Source: Natrialba swarupiae (GTDB lineage: Archaea; Halobacteriota; Halobacteria; Halobacteriales; Natrialbaceae). From it: a stretch of DNA of 64,000 nt. Every line of letters begins with the position of its first letter. Position 1 is the first letter of the stretch. Below, one piece after another: positions 8,989-17,259 of the stretch. The position numbers and the translations under genes were made by a program. The stretch is from positions 62,001 through 126,000 of the forward strand of contig NZ_VTAW01000007.1 of NCBI RefSeq assembly GCF_008245225.1. Direction: 5' to 3'. The notes beneath the pieces were generated by a model that was given only the letters and a program-made list of their open reading frames with translations, was not told the origin of the DNA and made no database searches.

Positions 8989-9786
8989 ATGGGCTGGCTC
9001 GACGGAAAAACCGCGCTCATCACTGGCGGTGGTTCCGGCATCGGTCGGGCCGTCGTGGACCGCTACGTCGAAGAGGGCGCGACAGTCGGAGTACTCGAAC
9101 TCGACGGCGACCGAGTCACCGCGTTGAACGAGGAGTACGGCGACACAGTCCACGCCGTCCAGGGCGACGTCTCCGAGTGGGAAGACAACGAGCGTGCCGT
9201 CGCGGAGACGGTCTCGGAGTTCGGCAAGTTAGATATCTTCGTCGGCAACGCCGGCATCTTCGATAAGGTCGTCCAGTTGGCCGACCTCGAGCCGGACGAA
9301 CTGGAGACGGCGTTCGAGGAGGTGTTCCGGGTAAACGTACTCGGCTACATGCTCGGCGCGAAAGCGGCACTTCCGGAATTGCTGAAGACGGAGGGCTGTA
9401 TGGTGTTTACGGCGTCGTACTCGAGTTTCTATCCGGCGACGGGCGGCATGGTCTACACGCCCTCGAAACACGCGATCGCGGGGATTATTCGGGAGCTGGC
9501 GTACGAGCTCGCTCCGAAGATTCGCGTCAACGGGGTCGCACCGGGGTACAGTCCGACGAACCTCTCGGGCGTCGAGGCCCTCGGGCAGGGAGAGAGCGCA
9601 GCAGATCCCGACGAGATCGACGAGCGGTATCCACTGCGTATCCCTGAAGCCGAGGAGTACGCCGGCTACTACGTACTGCTCGGGTCGGAAGAAAACAGCC
9701 GCGCGTCGACGGGAGCGATTATCGAGGCCGACAGCGGCCTCTCGATCCGCGGTGCGGACGAACCGGCGGGCGGAACCGATCTATAG
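8989..9786 (+). CDS. cis-Dihydrodiol dehydrogenase (SDR family, BphB/HcaB-like)
   Basis: A 265-residue short-chain dehydrogenase. The NAD-binding TGGGSGIG is at 12-19, NAG at 87-89, and the catalytic Ser143, Tyr156 and Lys160 lie in TASYSSFYP and YTPSKHA, almost the same numbering as biphenyl dihydrodiol dehydrogenase. The C-terminal YYVLLGSEENSRASTGAIIEADSGLSIRG also fits that subfamily. It would oxidise the cis-dihydrodiol to a catechol using NAD. The stop codon of the extradiol gene abuts this start, so the two are co-transcribed. It ends convergently with the FAD oxidoreductase at 9826. Confidence 0.9.
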   Translation: MGWLDGKTALITGGGSGIGRAVVDRYVEEGATVGVLELDGDRVTALNEEYGDTVHAVQGDVSEWEDNERAVAETVSEFGKLDIFVGNAGIFDKVVQLADLEPDELETAFEEVFRVNVLGYMLGAKAALPELLKTEGCMVFTASYSSFYPATGGMVYTPSKHAIAGIIRELAYELAPKIRVNGVAPGYSPTNLSGVEALGQGESAADPDEIDERYPLRIPEAEEYAGYYVLLGSEENSRASTGAIIEADSGLSIRGADEPAGGTDL

Positions 9787-9825
9787 CGACGGGCGATCCA
9801 CTCGCCTCGGTTTTCGAAAGGACGG

Positions 9826-11253
9826 TTACTCGACTCGGTCGTCAACAGCGGATTCTACTGCGCGTCGACCCATCACGAGCGCGTTCGCGAGTCCGCCCAT
9901 GTAGTGACGGTTGTTTACGTTCCCGATGTCCACGCCAGCCGCATACAGACCTGTGATCGGTTCGCTTTCGACCGATTCGTCGTGGCCCTCGTCGACGAAA
10001 AGCGTCGACGGACTCCTGCGTTCGTCGAGGACGCGACCGCCCTCGTCGACGTGGAGTCCGCCCATCGTAAACGTAATGCCGGGCTGGACGGCCACGGCGT
10101 AAAACGGCGGCGTGTCGACGGGACGCTGGTAATCCGTTCGCGGCGGATCGAGTCGGTCGCCACACCCCGTCCGAACTGCCTCGTTGTACTCGTCGAGCGT
10201 TTCGACCGCGTTCGTACCGTCGACGCCTGCAGCGTACAGTTTCTCCTCGAACGCCTCGAGGGAGTCGGCGCGGATCACCTCGGCTCCTCGATCGGCCGAT
10301 CGCTCGACGATCGTCCCGATGTGACCCATGCTAAACACCTCGTCGTCGTAGAGGTCGCTATCGAAGACGTAGTACGCGCGGCCGTCGGCCTCGTGTGCCG
10401 TATCCTGTGCCAGCGTGTGCTCGAGGTCTGACTCCGACTCGTCGGTAAATCGCTCGCCGCGTTCGTCGATCGCGACGGCGAAGGGTCCGTAGTACTGGGT
10501 CAACTCGAGATACCGGTCCGGTGTGACGTTCGCCGGTGGCGCGGCGAGGTTGTGACCGTAAAATGTCTCCATTCCGCCGGTCGTCTTCGCACCGACGTCT
10601 CGTGCGGCCGTCAGCCCGTCGCCTGTGCTCCACGGATTCGCTCGGAGCCAGAGGTTTTCGATCGCCGGCGTCACGTACTCCTGAAGAAGCCGTTCGTTCC
10701 CCTGGAACCCGCCAGTAGCGAGGACGACGGCGTCGGCCTCGATCTCGAGATCTTCACCGTCAGCGGTCGTCGCGTCGACACCGACTACCGTGTTCCCGTC
10801 GGTTCGAAGCGACCGCATCGGCGTTTCGACGAGAACCTCGCCGCCGCCGTCTTCGATCCGCGTTCGCAGGCGGTCCGTGAACGCTTCCGGCTCGATCTTT
10901 CCGCAGTTAGCGCCGGGAGTCGGTGCGACGACCGTCTCGCCAGTCGGTAACTCGACCGGCGGTTCGCGAACGGTCACACCCAGAGACTCGAGCCAGTCGA
11001 AGGCTGGATCGAGCCCCTCGACGATGGTTCGTTGGAGTTCGGGATCGCCACGAGGAACGTTCTCTCGTGCGTCGTCGATCGTCTCGTACGACCAGATCAG
11101 ACCGGCAGAGAGATACATCGATCCACCTGGACGCGTTCCCTTCTCGAGGACGCATACGTCGGCACCGAGTTCTGTCGCACGAACACCGGCGACGAGCCCG
11201 GCCATGCCGGCCCCGACGATAACGACGTCACGCTGTCGTATCTCAGTTGTCAT
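9826..11253 (-). CDS. FAD-dependent oxidoreductase, fumarate reductase flavoprotein type
   Basis: A 475-residue flavoprotein with the FAD-binding dinucleotide fold VVIVGAGMAGLVAGVRATELGADVCVLEKGTRPGGSM at the N-terminus. Further on are TGGFQGNERLL and a C-terminal FAD region, ITGLYAAGVDIGNVNNRHYMGGLANALVMGRRA. These match the fumarate reductase/3-ketosteroid dehydrogenase superfamily, which adds or removes hydrogen across a C=C bond. There is no signal peptide and no cytochrome domain, so it should be cytoplasmic. It is convergent with the dihydrodiol dehydrogenase and divergent from the Liv binding protein. It may reduce or dehydrogenate an unsaturated intermediate of the adjacent pathway; this is inference. 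Confidence 0.82.
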   Translation of the reverse strand: MTTEIRQRDVVIVGAGMAGLVAGVRATELGADVCVLEKGTRPGGSMYLSAGLIWSYETIDDARENVPRGDPELQRTIVEGLDPAFDWLESLGVTVREPPVELPTGETVVAPTPGANCGKIEPEAFTDRLRTRIEDGGGEVLVETPMRSLRTDGNTVVGVDATTADGEDLEIEADAVVLATGGFQGNERLLQEYVTPAIENLWLRANPWSTGDGLTAARDVGAKTTGGMETFYGHNLAAPPANVTPDRYLELTQYYGPFAVAIDERGERFTDESESDLEHTLAQDTAHEADGRAYYVFDSDLYDDEVFSMGHIGTIVERSADRGAEVIRADSLEAFEEKLYAAGVDGTNAVETLDEYNEAVRTGCGDRLDPPRTDYQRPVDTPPFYAVAVQPGITFTMGGLHVDEGGRVLDERRSPSTLFVDEGHDESVESEPITGLYAAGVDIGNVNNRHYMGGLANALVMGRRAVESAVDDRVE

Positions 11254-11693
11254 CGAGCGGATGTTCGGGGGCCTCGGATTTACGTTTTTTCAGTGAGCTC
11301 ACGTTGTGGCCAGCCCAGTACTTCGACGGTCGAGACCAACGGATCGCAGCCGTGGCCATAGCGTGTTGTTGGTGTGCCCTTTACGGAGCCCGTGAGTGGA
11401 CTCATACTGCTCGCTGTACCGACGTACAGTAGACCGTATCGGGTCTTCAGACTGGGTGCCGAGACCATCATAAATATTGTTCAGACAGCACCCAACAAAC
11501 GGAAAAATATTCCGCTATTATCCAGACAGGGAGTTTTGATATCTTCAGGGGAACGGATGTAATAACAGACTTAGTGTGTTATATCCCTACTGGGACTTAC
11601 TCGAGATTTGCCAGGAACCACCGAATATAACCGAATCAAACATCCCATGTATTATCCCCCGGATTTATATTGGTGGGAAACTACCGAACGCGT
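11254..11693. other. 440-base divergent intergenic region
   Basis: No convincing gene in any frame. It separates the FAD oxidoreductase (minus) from the Liv binding protein (plus). The right half (about 11470-11670) is AT-rich and contains the likely promoter of the Liv operon. Confidence 0.6.
11664..11670 (+). promoter_or_regulatory. TATA box of the Liv operon
   Basis: The box tttatat is centred 27 bases before the ATG at 11694, the spacing expected for a leaderless archaeal transcript. This supports 11694 over an upstream in-frame TTG at 11670, which overlaps the box. Confidence 0.65.
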
Positions 11694-12986
11694 ATGCGTC
11701 CAAATGACTCACATGGGGAACGGGCTGAGATAGACGGCCGTAACGTCAGCAGGCGGCGTCTCCTGCAAGCTACCGGGGTTGCTGGTGTCGCCGGATTCGC
11801 AGGATGTGTCTCGGAAACTGAAGACAACGGTAACGGTGGCGGAAACGGGAATGGTGGCGACGACGGTGAGATCGGAACGGTCACGTTCGGAGTGCTCTCT
11901 CCGGTCAGTGGCGGGTTCAGTCCACAGGGCGGACCACAGCGACAGGGTGCCGAAACGGCAGTCGAGTACATCAACGAATCCGACGAGTTCGATTTCGAAA
12001 TCGAAGCGGTGTACGAAGACACCGAAACCGAACCGTCGGTCGGTCGAAGACGTGCCCAGCGCGTGGTCGAAGAAGACGAAGCCGAGTATATCGTCGGTGC
12101 AGTCAACTCGGCTGTCGCCCTCGCGATTTCGGAGTACGCCGCCAGCCAAGAGGTTATTTACACGTCAGGCGGTGCTGCGATGGAACTCACCGAAGAGGAG
12201 TGCAACGCGTACACGTTCAGAAACGAGACGAACACCGCCCAACAGGCGAGTGGTCTCTCCGAGTGGATTCTCGAGGAAGGGTACGAGAACGTCTGGATCC
12301 ATACCGCGGACTACGCGTACGGTAACTCGGCAGTCGAAGAGATCGAAGCGAGTCTCGAGGGAGAGGACGTCGAGATTATCGGCGCAACGGTTCCATCACT
12401 GGGGACCGACGATTTCGGCCCGTACATCAGTCAGATCTCGAATTCCGACGCGGACGTCCTCGCAATTCCACTGACCGGAGGCGACCTGATCGACTTCATC
12501 GGGCAGGCGGACAGCGCCGGCCTCAAAGACGACGTCGACATCATCGGCACGGCGAACTTCGCCAGGGTCGTTCGGAACGCCCTCGGACCCGCCGTCGCCG
12601 ACACGTACAGCGCGGCGCTGTACGATGCCGACCTCGAAGTCGGGGACAACGAGCAGTTCGTCTCCCACTACGAGGAGATGCACGACGAACTGCCCGACGC
12701 GTTCTCTCGAGTCGGATACGAAGCGGTCCGAATGACTGCCCGCGGTATTCAGGAAGCCGGGACGTCGAACCCCAGCGAGGTCAAAGACGTTCTCCCCGAT
12801 GTGGAGATGGAGACGATCCTCGGAACGACTCACTTCCGAGACTGCGATCACCAGTCGGCAAACCCCGTGTGGCCGTCGGAAATCGTTCTTCCGGACGAGG
12901 ACGCCGAGATGACCGAACTCAACATCCTGAGCGAAATTCCGCCTGAAGAGACCACGCCGGACTGTTCCGGCAACTGTGAGATGTAA
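11694..12986 (+). CDS. Liv-type ABC transporter substrate-binding lipoprotein
   Basis: A 430-residue periplasmic-binding fold protein of the leucine/amide-binding (LivK/UrtA) type. The N-terminus carries a Tat motif (SRRRLLQ, 19-25) and a lipobox with lipidated Cys38 (GFAGC), then a Gly/Asn linker, so it should be exported folded and anchored to the outer face of the membrane. The mature protein begins VTFGVLSPVSGGFSPQGGPQRQGAETAVEYIN, the usual family start. It heads the operon 11694-16647 with permease and two ATPases. Relatives bind branched-chain amino acids, amides, urea or aromatic acids; location beside aromatic catabolism suggests an aromatic acid, but this is not proven. Confidence 0.9.
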   Translation: MRPNDSHGERAEIDGRNVSRRRLLQATGVAGVAGFAGCVSETEDNGNGGGNGNGGDDGEIGTVTFGVLSPVSGGFSPQGGPQRQGAETAVEYINESDEFDFEIEAVYEDTETEPSVGRRRAQRVVEEDEAEYIVGAVNSAVALAISEYAASQEVIYTSGGAAMELTEEECNAYTFRNETNTAQQASGLSEWILEEGYENVWIHTADYAYGNSAVEEIEASLEGEDVEIIGATVPSLGTDDFGPYISQISNSDADVLAIPLTGGDLIDFIGQADSAGLKDDVDIIGTANFARVVRNALGPAVADTYSAALYDADLEVGDNEQFVSHYEEMHDELPDAFSRVGYEAVRMTARGIQEAGTSNPSEVKDVLPDVEMETILGTTHFRDCDHQSANPVWPSEIVLPDEDAEMTELNILSEIPPEETTPDCSGNCEM

Positions 12987-13080
12987 TGTTCGTCGATCGC
13001 TCACGTCAGCCAACACCCCCCGAGCGGACGGCCGCATAGATCACGAACCAATACCATCAATGACCACAGAAGGATAATAC

Positions 13081-15072
13081 ATGATATCAGTCTCGTTGTT
13101 ATTTGAAATGATGTTGAACGGTATCGTTATCGGAATGATCTACGTGTTAGCTGCTGCTGGGCTGTCCATCATCTTTGGCGTGATGGACGTCCTCAATCTC
13201 AGCCACGGGGAAGTCTTCGCACTCGGTGCGTATCTGGCCTTCTCGATTATCGTCGCGCTCGGAACGGGGACGGGGTTTTGGATCGCGTTACTCCTCGCCC
13301 CGATCGTGGTCGGCCTGATCGGGATGCTCATAGAGCGATTCGCGCTCCGTCCGCTGTATGGTCGTGGCCACCTCGATCAAGCGCTGGTGACTTTCGGGTT
13401 TCTCCTGATCATCTACGACGCGCGGCGACTGATCTGGGGAACGGATAGTAAGTTCGTGCCACCACCGCCGTCGCTGTCTGGAACCGTCGAGATACTCGGG
13501 TTCAGCTATTCGATGTACAACCTCTTCGTCATCGCGTTCGGTGCCGTCCTCGTCGCTGCGACCTGGGCACTGCTGAACTACACGAAGTTCGGGCTGATTA
13601 TCCGGGCCGGATCGCAGGACAGAAAGATGGTCGGTGATCTGGGAATCGACATCAACCGATACTACACCCTGCTGTTCGGGTTCGGGATGGCACTCGCCGG
13701 TATCGGTGGCGTCACACTCGGTGCATACCAGAGCGTCGACCTCGATATGGGTCACTCCATCATCATTCCGGCGTTCGTCATCGTGGTTATCGGCGGTCTC
13801 GGAAGCTTCAAAGGCGCCGTCATCGGTGCGTTGCTCGTCGGTATCTTACAGAGCTTCATGTCGACGTACCTCCCGTTTCTCTCCGGCGTCGAAATCTTCC
13901 TGATCATGATCGCCGTCTTGCTCCTCAAACCACAGGGGCTGTTCGGAAACCCACACTGGGAAGTTCCAAGCGGTGACACTGACTTCCTCTCTGGCATTCG
14001 CGGTGGCGTGTTAGAGCCCCAGACTAGACGGTATCTAGGGATCGGCGCAGTCGCAGTGTTAGCACTCGTTCCGTTCGGGGCTGACACTCTTTACTCGGCG
14101 TACTACGTTTCCCTCATGCAAGAGCTGATGATCTGGGCGTTGCTCGCGCTGAGCTTAGATCTCGTGATGGGATATACGGGTCTCATCTCGCTTGGACACG
14201 CCCTATTCTACGGGCTCGGGGCGTACACCTCGATGCTCATCTTCATCCACGTGACGCCCTCGATATTCGTCGCACTCGCAGCGACGATACTCCTCTGTAC
14301 GCTCGTCGCAATCGTCGTCGGCCACCTCTCGATCAAAGTCACTGGACCGTACTTCATCCTGATCACGCTCGGATTCGCCGAGCTGTTCTACGAAGGCGTC
14401 TACAAGTTCGACTTCACCGGCGGTTCCAACGGCCTATTCGGTGCCGAACGCGAGTTCGGTCTCGCAGGGGTGGGCGTCAACTTCGACAACATTCAGGTCG
14501 GCGTCGAGCCATTGCTTCTCACCGGTAACGACCTCTACTTCTACTTCGTCCTGATACTGGTCGTCGTCTCGTATCTCCTGGCGCGAACGCTGATGAACGC
14601 ACCGTTCGGAAGCGTCCTGCGTTCGGTCAAAGAGAGCGAAAAACGGACCGAGTTCATGGGATACGACGTTCGCGGATACAAACTCCGCGCCTTCACGATC
14701 AGCGGTGCGCTGGCCGGACTCGCAGGCGGCCTGTACGCAGTCGTTCAGGGATACGCCGCACCCGCGTTGTTCCACTGGCTCGTCTCCGGGGAGTTGATCC
14801 TGATGGTCGTCCTCGGTGGAACCGGAACGCTGTACGGTCCGATGATCGGAGCCGGCGTGTTCGTTGGTTTCTCCGACTGGCTTTCGGGATACATCGAGTC
14901 CTGGCGGCTCCTGCTCGGTGCGTTGTTCATCCTCTTCGTCATCTTCATCCCGCGCGGACTGGTATCCATCCCGGCGAGCCTCCAGGCATACTGGGGCCGG
15001 TACCAGAGCGATTCGCCCGGCACAGGGGACAGCACTGCACAGACCGACGTTTCAACGAAAGGTGAAGACTGA
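13081..15072 (+). CDS. Fused LivH-LivM branched-chain-type ABC permease
   Basis: A single 663-residue frame covers both permease subunits that are usually separate. Residues 1-290 are LivH-like (LSIIFGVMDVLNLSHGEVFALGAYL, ending LLLKPQGLFGNP). A short linker lies near 290-315. Residues from about 317 are LivM-like (LALSLDLVMGYTGLISLGHALFYGLGAYTS, then the GSNGLFG region). Many membrane helices are evident in both halves. It would form the whole transmembrane pore of the importer. The ATPase gene starts within its stop codon (TGATG at 15070-15074). The ABC partners are the two ATPases downstream and the binding protein upstream. Confidence 0.9.
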   Translation: MISVSLLFEMMLNGIVIGMIYVLAAAGLSIIFGVMDVLNLSHGEVFALGAYLAFSIIVALGTGTGFWIALLLAPIVVGLIGMLIERFALRPLYGRGHLDQALVTFGFLLIIYDARRLIWGTDSKFVPPPPSLSGTVEILGFSYSMYNLFVIAFGAVLVAATWALLNYTKFGLIIRAGSQDRKMVGDLGIDINRYYTLLFGFGMALAGIGGVTLGAYQSVDLDMGHSIIIPAFVIVVIGGLGSFKGAVIGALLVGILQSFMSTYLPFLSGVEIFLIMIAVLLLKPQGLFGNPHWEVPSGDTDFLSGIRGGVLEPQTRRYLGIGAVAVLALVPFGADTLYSAYYVSLMQELMIWALLALSLDLVMGYTGLISLGHALFYGLGAYTSMLIFIHVTPSIFVALAATILLCTLVAIVVGHLSIKVTGPYFILITLGFAELFYEGVYKFDFTGGSNGLFGAEREFGLAGVGVNFDNIQVGVEPLLLTGNDLYFYFVLILVVVSYLLARTLMNAPFGSVLRSVKESEKRTEFMGYDVRGYKLRAFTISGALAGLAGGLYAVVQGYAAPALFHWLVSGELILMVVLGGTGTLYGPMIGAGVFVGFSDWLSGYIESWRLLLGALFILFVIFIPRGLVSIPASLQAYWGRYQSDSPGTGDSTAQTDVSTKGED

Positions 15073-15896
15073 TGGCAGCGACAGATCAATCAGAGACCGA
15101 TCGATCCGCGGCGAGTACCGACACCACAGCACGATCAGCGATCCTCCGAACCGAGGGACTCGCGAAGTTGTACGGTGAACTGGTCGCCGTCGACTACGTC
15201 GACCTCTCCGTCAGTGAGGGGGATTTCCACAGCATCATCGGCCCGAACGGGGCCGGAAAGACGACCCTCCTGGACCTGATCACCGGCGGTCGCGAACCGA
15301 CTGCAGGATCGATATACTTCGAGGACGAGGATATCACCGACCTCGAGTCCGACGAGCTCGTCCACGAAGGAATCGCCCGATCGTTCCAGATCACGAGCGT
15401 CCTCGATGGCCTCACGGTCTTCGAAAACGTCCGACTCGCTACCCAGGCCATCCAGTATGGCTCGCTCTCGAAGGTCGATACTCTCATCCGAAAAGCAGGA
15501 TCGCACGGATCGATCGACGAACAGACGAGGGAGATTCTCGAACAGATCGGCCTCGAGGACCAGGCTCAGATCCCCGCACAGAACTTATCCTACGGAGACC
15601 GTCGCAAACTCGAGATCGGAATCGTCCTCGCAACCGATCCAAAACTCGTGTTGCTCGACGAGCCCACCGCCGGGATGAGTATCGACAAAAAACACGAGAC
15701 GATCGAGCTCATCGAGGACGTTCTGGCGGACGCAACCGTGATCCTCGTCGAACACGACGTCGAACTCGTGATGCAGCTTTCGGATCAGATAACCGTTCTC
15801 CATCAGGGACAGATCCTCGCAGACGGAACGCCGGACGAAATCGCGGACAATCAAGAGGTTCAAGATGCCTACCTCGGAGGGCACACCGATGAGTGA
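15072..15896 (+). CDS. Liv-type ABC transporter ATP-binding protein (LivG-like)
   Basis: A 274-residue ATPase with Walker A GPNGAGKTT near residue 57, the signature region LSYGDRRKLEIGI near 172 and Walker B LVLLDEPTAGM. The diverged signature with LSYGDRR is typical of LivG. It overlaps the permease stop by one base. A Gln/Ser/Thr-rich N-terminal tail of about 25 residues precedes the conserved core. It powers uptake by the fused permease at 13081. Confidence 0.9.
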   Translation: MAATDQSETDRSAASTDTTARSAILRTEGLAKLYGELVAVDYVDLSVSEGDFHSIIGPNGAGKTTLLDLITGGREPTAGSIYFEDEDITDLESDELVHEGIARSFQITSVLDGLTVFENVRLATQAIQYGSLSKVDTLIRKAGSHGSIDEQTREILEQIGLEDQAQIPAQNLSYGDRRKLEIGIVLATDPKLVLLDEPTAGMSIDKKHETIELIEDVLADATVILVEHDVELVMQLSDQITVLHQGQILADGTPDEIADNQEVQDAYLGGHTDE

Positions 15897-16647
15897 ATCC
15901 AGTCACGACCGACGGGAGTCAGACCGGACAGACGGCGAGGTGTTGCTGTCGGTCGAAGACCTCGTCGCCGGATACGGTCTCGGACAGGTCCTTCGGGGGA
16001 TCGACTTCGAGGTCGGTCGGGGCGAAGTCGTCTCGCTAATCGGACGCAACGGCGCTGGAAAGACGACGACACTCGAGAGTATTCTCGGGAACGTCCCCGA
16101 GATCGCCGGCACCATCCAGTTCGACGGAACCGATGTCACGGAGCTCAGCAACGACGAAACCATCAGCCAGGGGATCGCGTACGTCCCCGAAGAACGTCGC
16201 GTATTCCCGGGACTCACAGTCCGAGAGAACCTCGAGGTCGCACAGGTCGCCGCCGGGAACGACCGGGCTCGAGATATCGACACCATCATCGGGATGTTCG
16301 AAAACCTCCAGGAGAACGAACAGAGCCTCGGCAGCGAGATGAGCGGCGGTGAGCAACAGATGCTCGCGATAGCCCGTGCGCTCGTCAGCGGTGCAGAGCT
16401 CCTGATGCTCGACGAACCGACCGAAGGCCTCGCACCGTACATCGTTCGATCAGTCGAGGAGACGATAAAGGAATTAAACGAGAGCGGAATCACGATCTTG
16501 CTCGTCGAACAGAACGTACAGGTCGCGATGGAGGTCTCGGACACCCACTACGTAATCAACCAGGGGGAAGTCGTCTACGAGGGCTCCTCCGCCGACCTCG
16601 AAGAGAATCAACAGATTCTCGATCAGTATCTCGGTATCAGTTCCTGA
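15889..16647 (+). CDS. Liv-type ABC transporter ATP-binding protein (LivF-like)
   Basis: A 252-residue ATPase with Walker A GRNGAGKTT, signature MSGGEQQMLAIARAL and Walker B LLMLDEPTEGLAP, all typical of LivF. I chose the ATG at 15889: it overlaps the LivG stop as ATGAGTGA and is preceded by the purine-rich ggaggg at about 15876-15882, a good ribosome-binding site for translational coupling. An upstream in-frame ATG at 15865 adds only eight residues. Last gene of the Liv operon. Confidence 0.9.
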   Translation: MSESSHDRRESDRTDGEVLLSVEDLVAGYGLGQVLRGIDFEVGRGEVVSLIGRNGAGKTTTLESILGNVPEIAGTIQFDGTDVTELSNDETISQGIAYVPEERRVFPGLTVRENLEVAQVAAGNDRARDIDTIIGMFENLQENEQSLGSEMSGGEQQMLAIARALVSGAELLMLDEPTEGLAPYIVRSVEETIKELNESGITILLVEQNVQVAMEVSDTHYVINQGEVVYEGSSADLEENQQILDQYLGISS

Positions 16648-16740
16648 TACCGACACCCGGTTTCGTCGTTCGACCGATCCGTTCGACCAGACGATTCTCG
16701 TCGAGCCGATCGGTCAGTAGCCCATCCTGCCGCAACCGCC

Positions 16741-16750
16741 CGTTTTTTTG
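16741..16750 (+). terminator. Possible T-rich terminator of the Liv operon
   Basis: A run of seven Ts follows a GC-rich stretch about 95 bases after the LivF stop and just before the next gene. Archaeal terminators are often simple T-runs. Confidence 0.4.
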
Positions 16751-16772
16751 GCTCGAGGTCCTAACGGTAGCC

Positions 16773-17171
16773 ATGGACGTTTCAGACATCGACCACGTCA
16801 ACATCCGGATTCCGACCGGGAGCGTCGACGAAGCGGTCGCGTTCTATCGAGACGGATTGGGATTCGAGCCGGAGAACCTCGATCGGTACAGAGACGGCGA
16901 GCGAACCATCTTCTCGTTCCGGCTGAACGAGCGGTGCATTCTGCACGTTCGACCCGTGGAATCGTTTTCCCCACCCGACGGAAAAGGGTTCGACCACTTC
17001 GCGATCGTCGTCGAGGAATCGATCGAGGAGGTCAGAGAACGACTCGAGGAGGCCGACATCGAAATCGAGCGCGACGGGAATCCCCTCGGTGCGACTGGGC
17101 GAGCGCCAGCCGTCTACGTCCGTGATCCGTTCGACTATCTCATCGAGATCAAAACGGCCCAGCAGTCCTGA
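16773..17171 (+). CDS. VOC family (glyoxalase/bleomycin-resistance/dioxygenase) protein
   Basis: A 132-residue single-unit VOC protein. It begins DIDHVNIRIP, with the first metal-ligand His, has GFDHFAIVVEE in the middle and ends RDPFDYLIEIKT with the terminal Glu ligand. The paired beta-alpha-beta-beta-beta modules of the fold are both present. Family members include glyoxalases, epimerases and dioxygenases; the exact reaction cannot be told. It lies 125 bases after the Liv operon on the same strand and may act on the imported substrate. Confidence 0.82.
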   Translation: MDVSDIDHVNIRIPTGSVDEAVAFYRDGLGFEPENLDRYRDGERTIFSFRLNERCILHVRPVESFSPPDGKGFDHFAIVVEESIEEVRERLEEADIEIERDGNPLGATGRAPAVYVRDPFDYLIEIKTAQQS

Positions 17172-17259
17172 CACGACGGCACAACTGTTATAATACGACA
17201 GAAAAGGTTGACAACAGGTCAACCAGAAAGTACCTCCACGGCGACATTTCGGCTCGCAA

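Noticed and set aside
13900-14060. LivH-LivM fusion as a sequencing frameshift artefact
   Set aside because: The frame is continuous with an in-frame linker and normal codon use, so a true fusion is the simpler reading.
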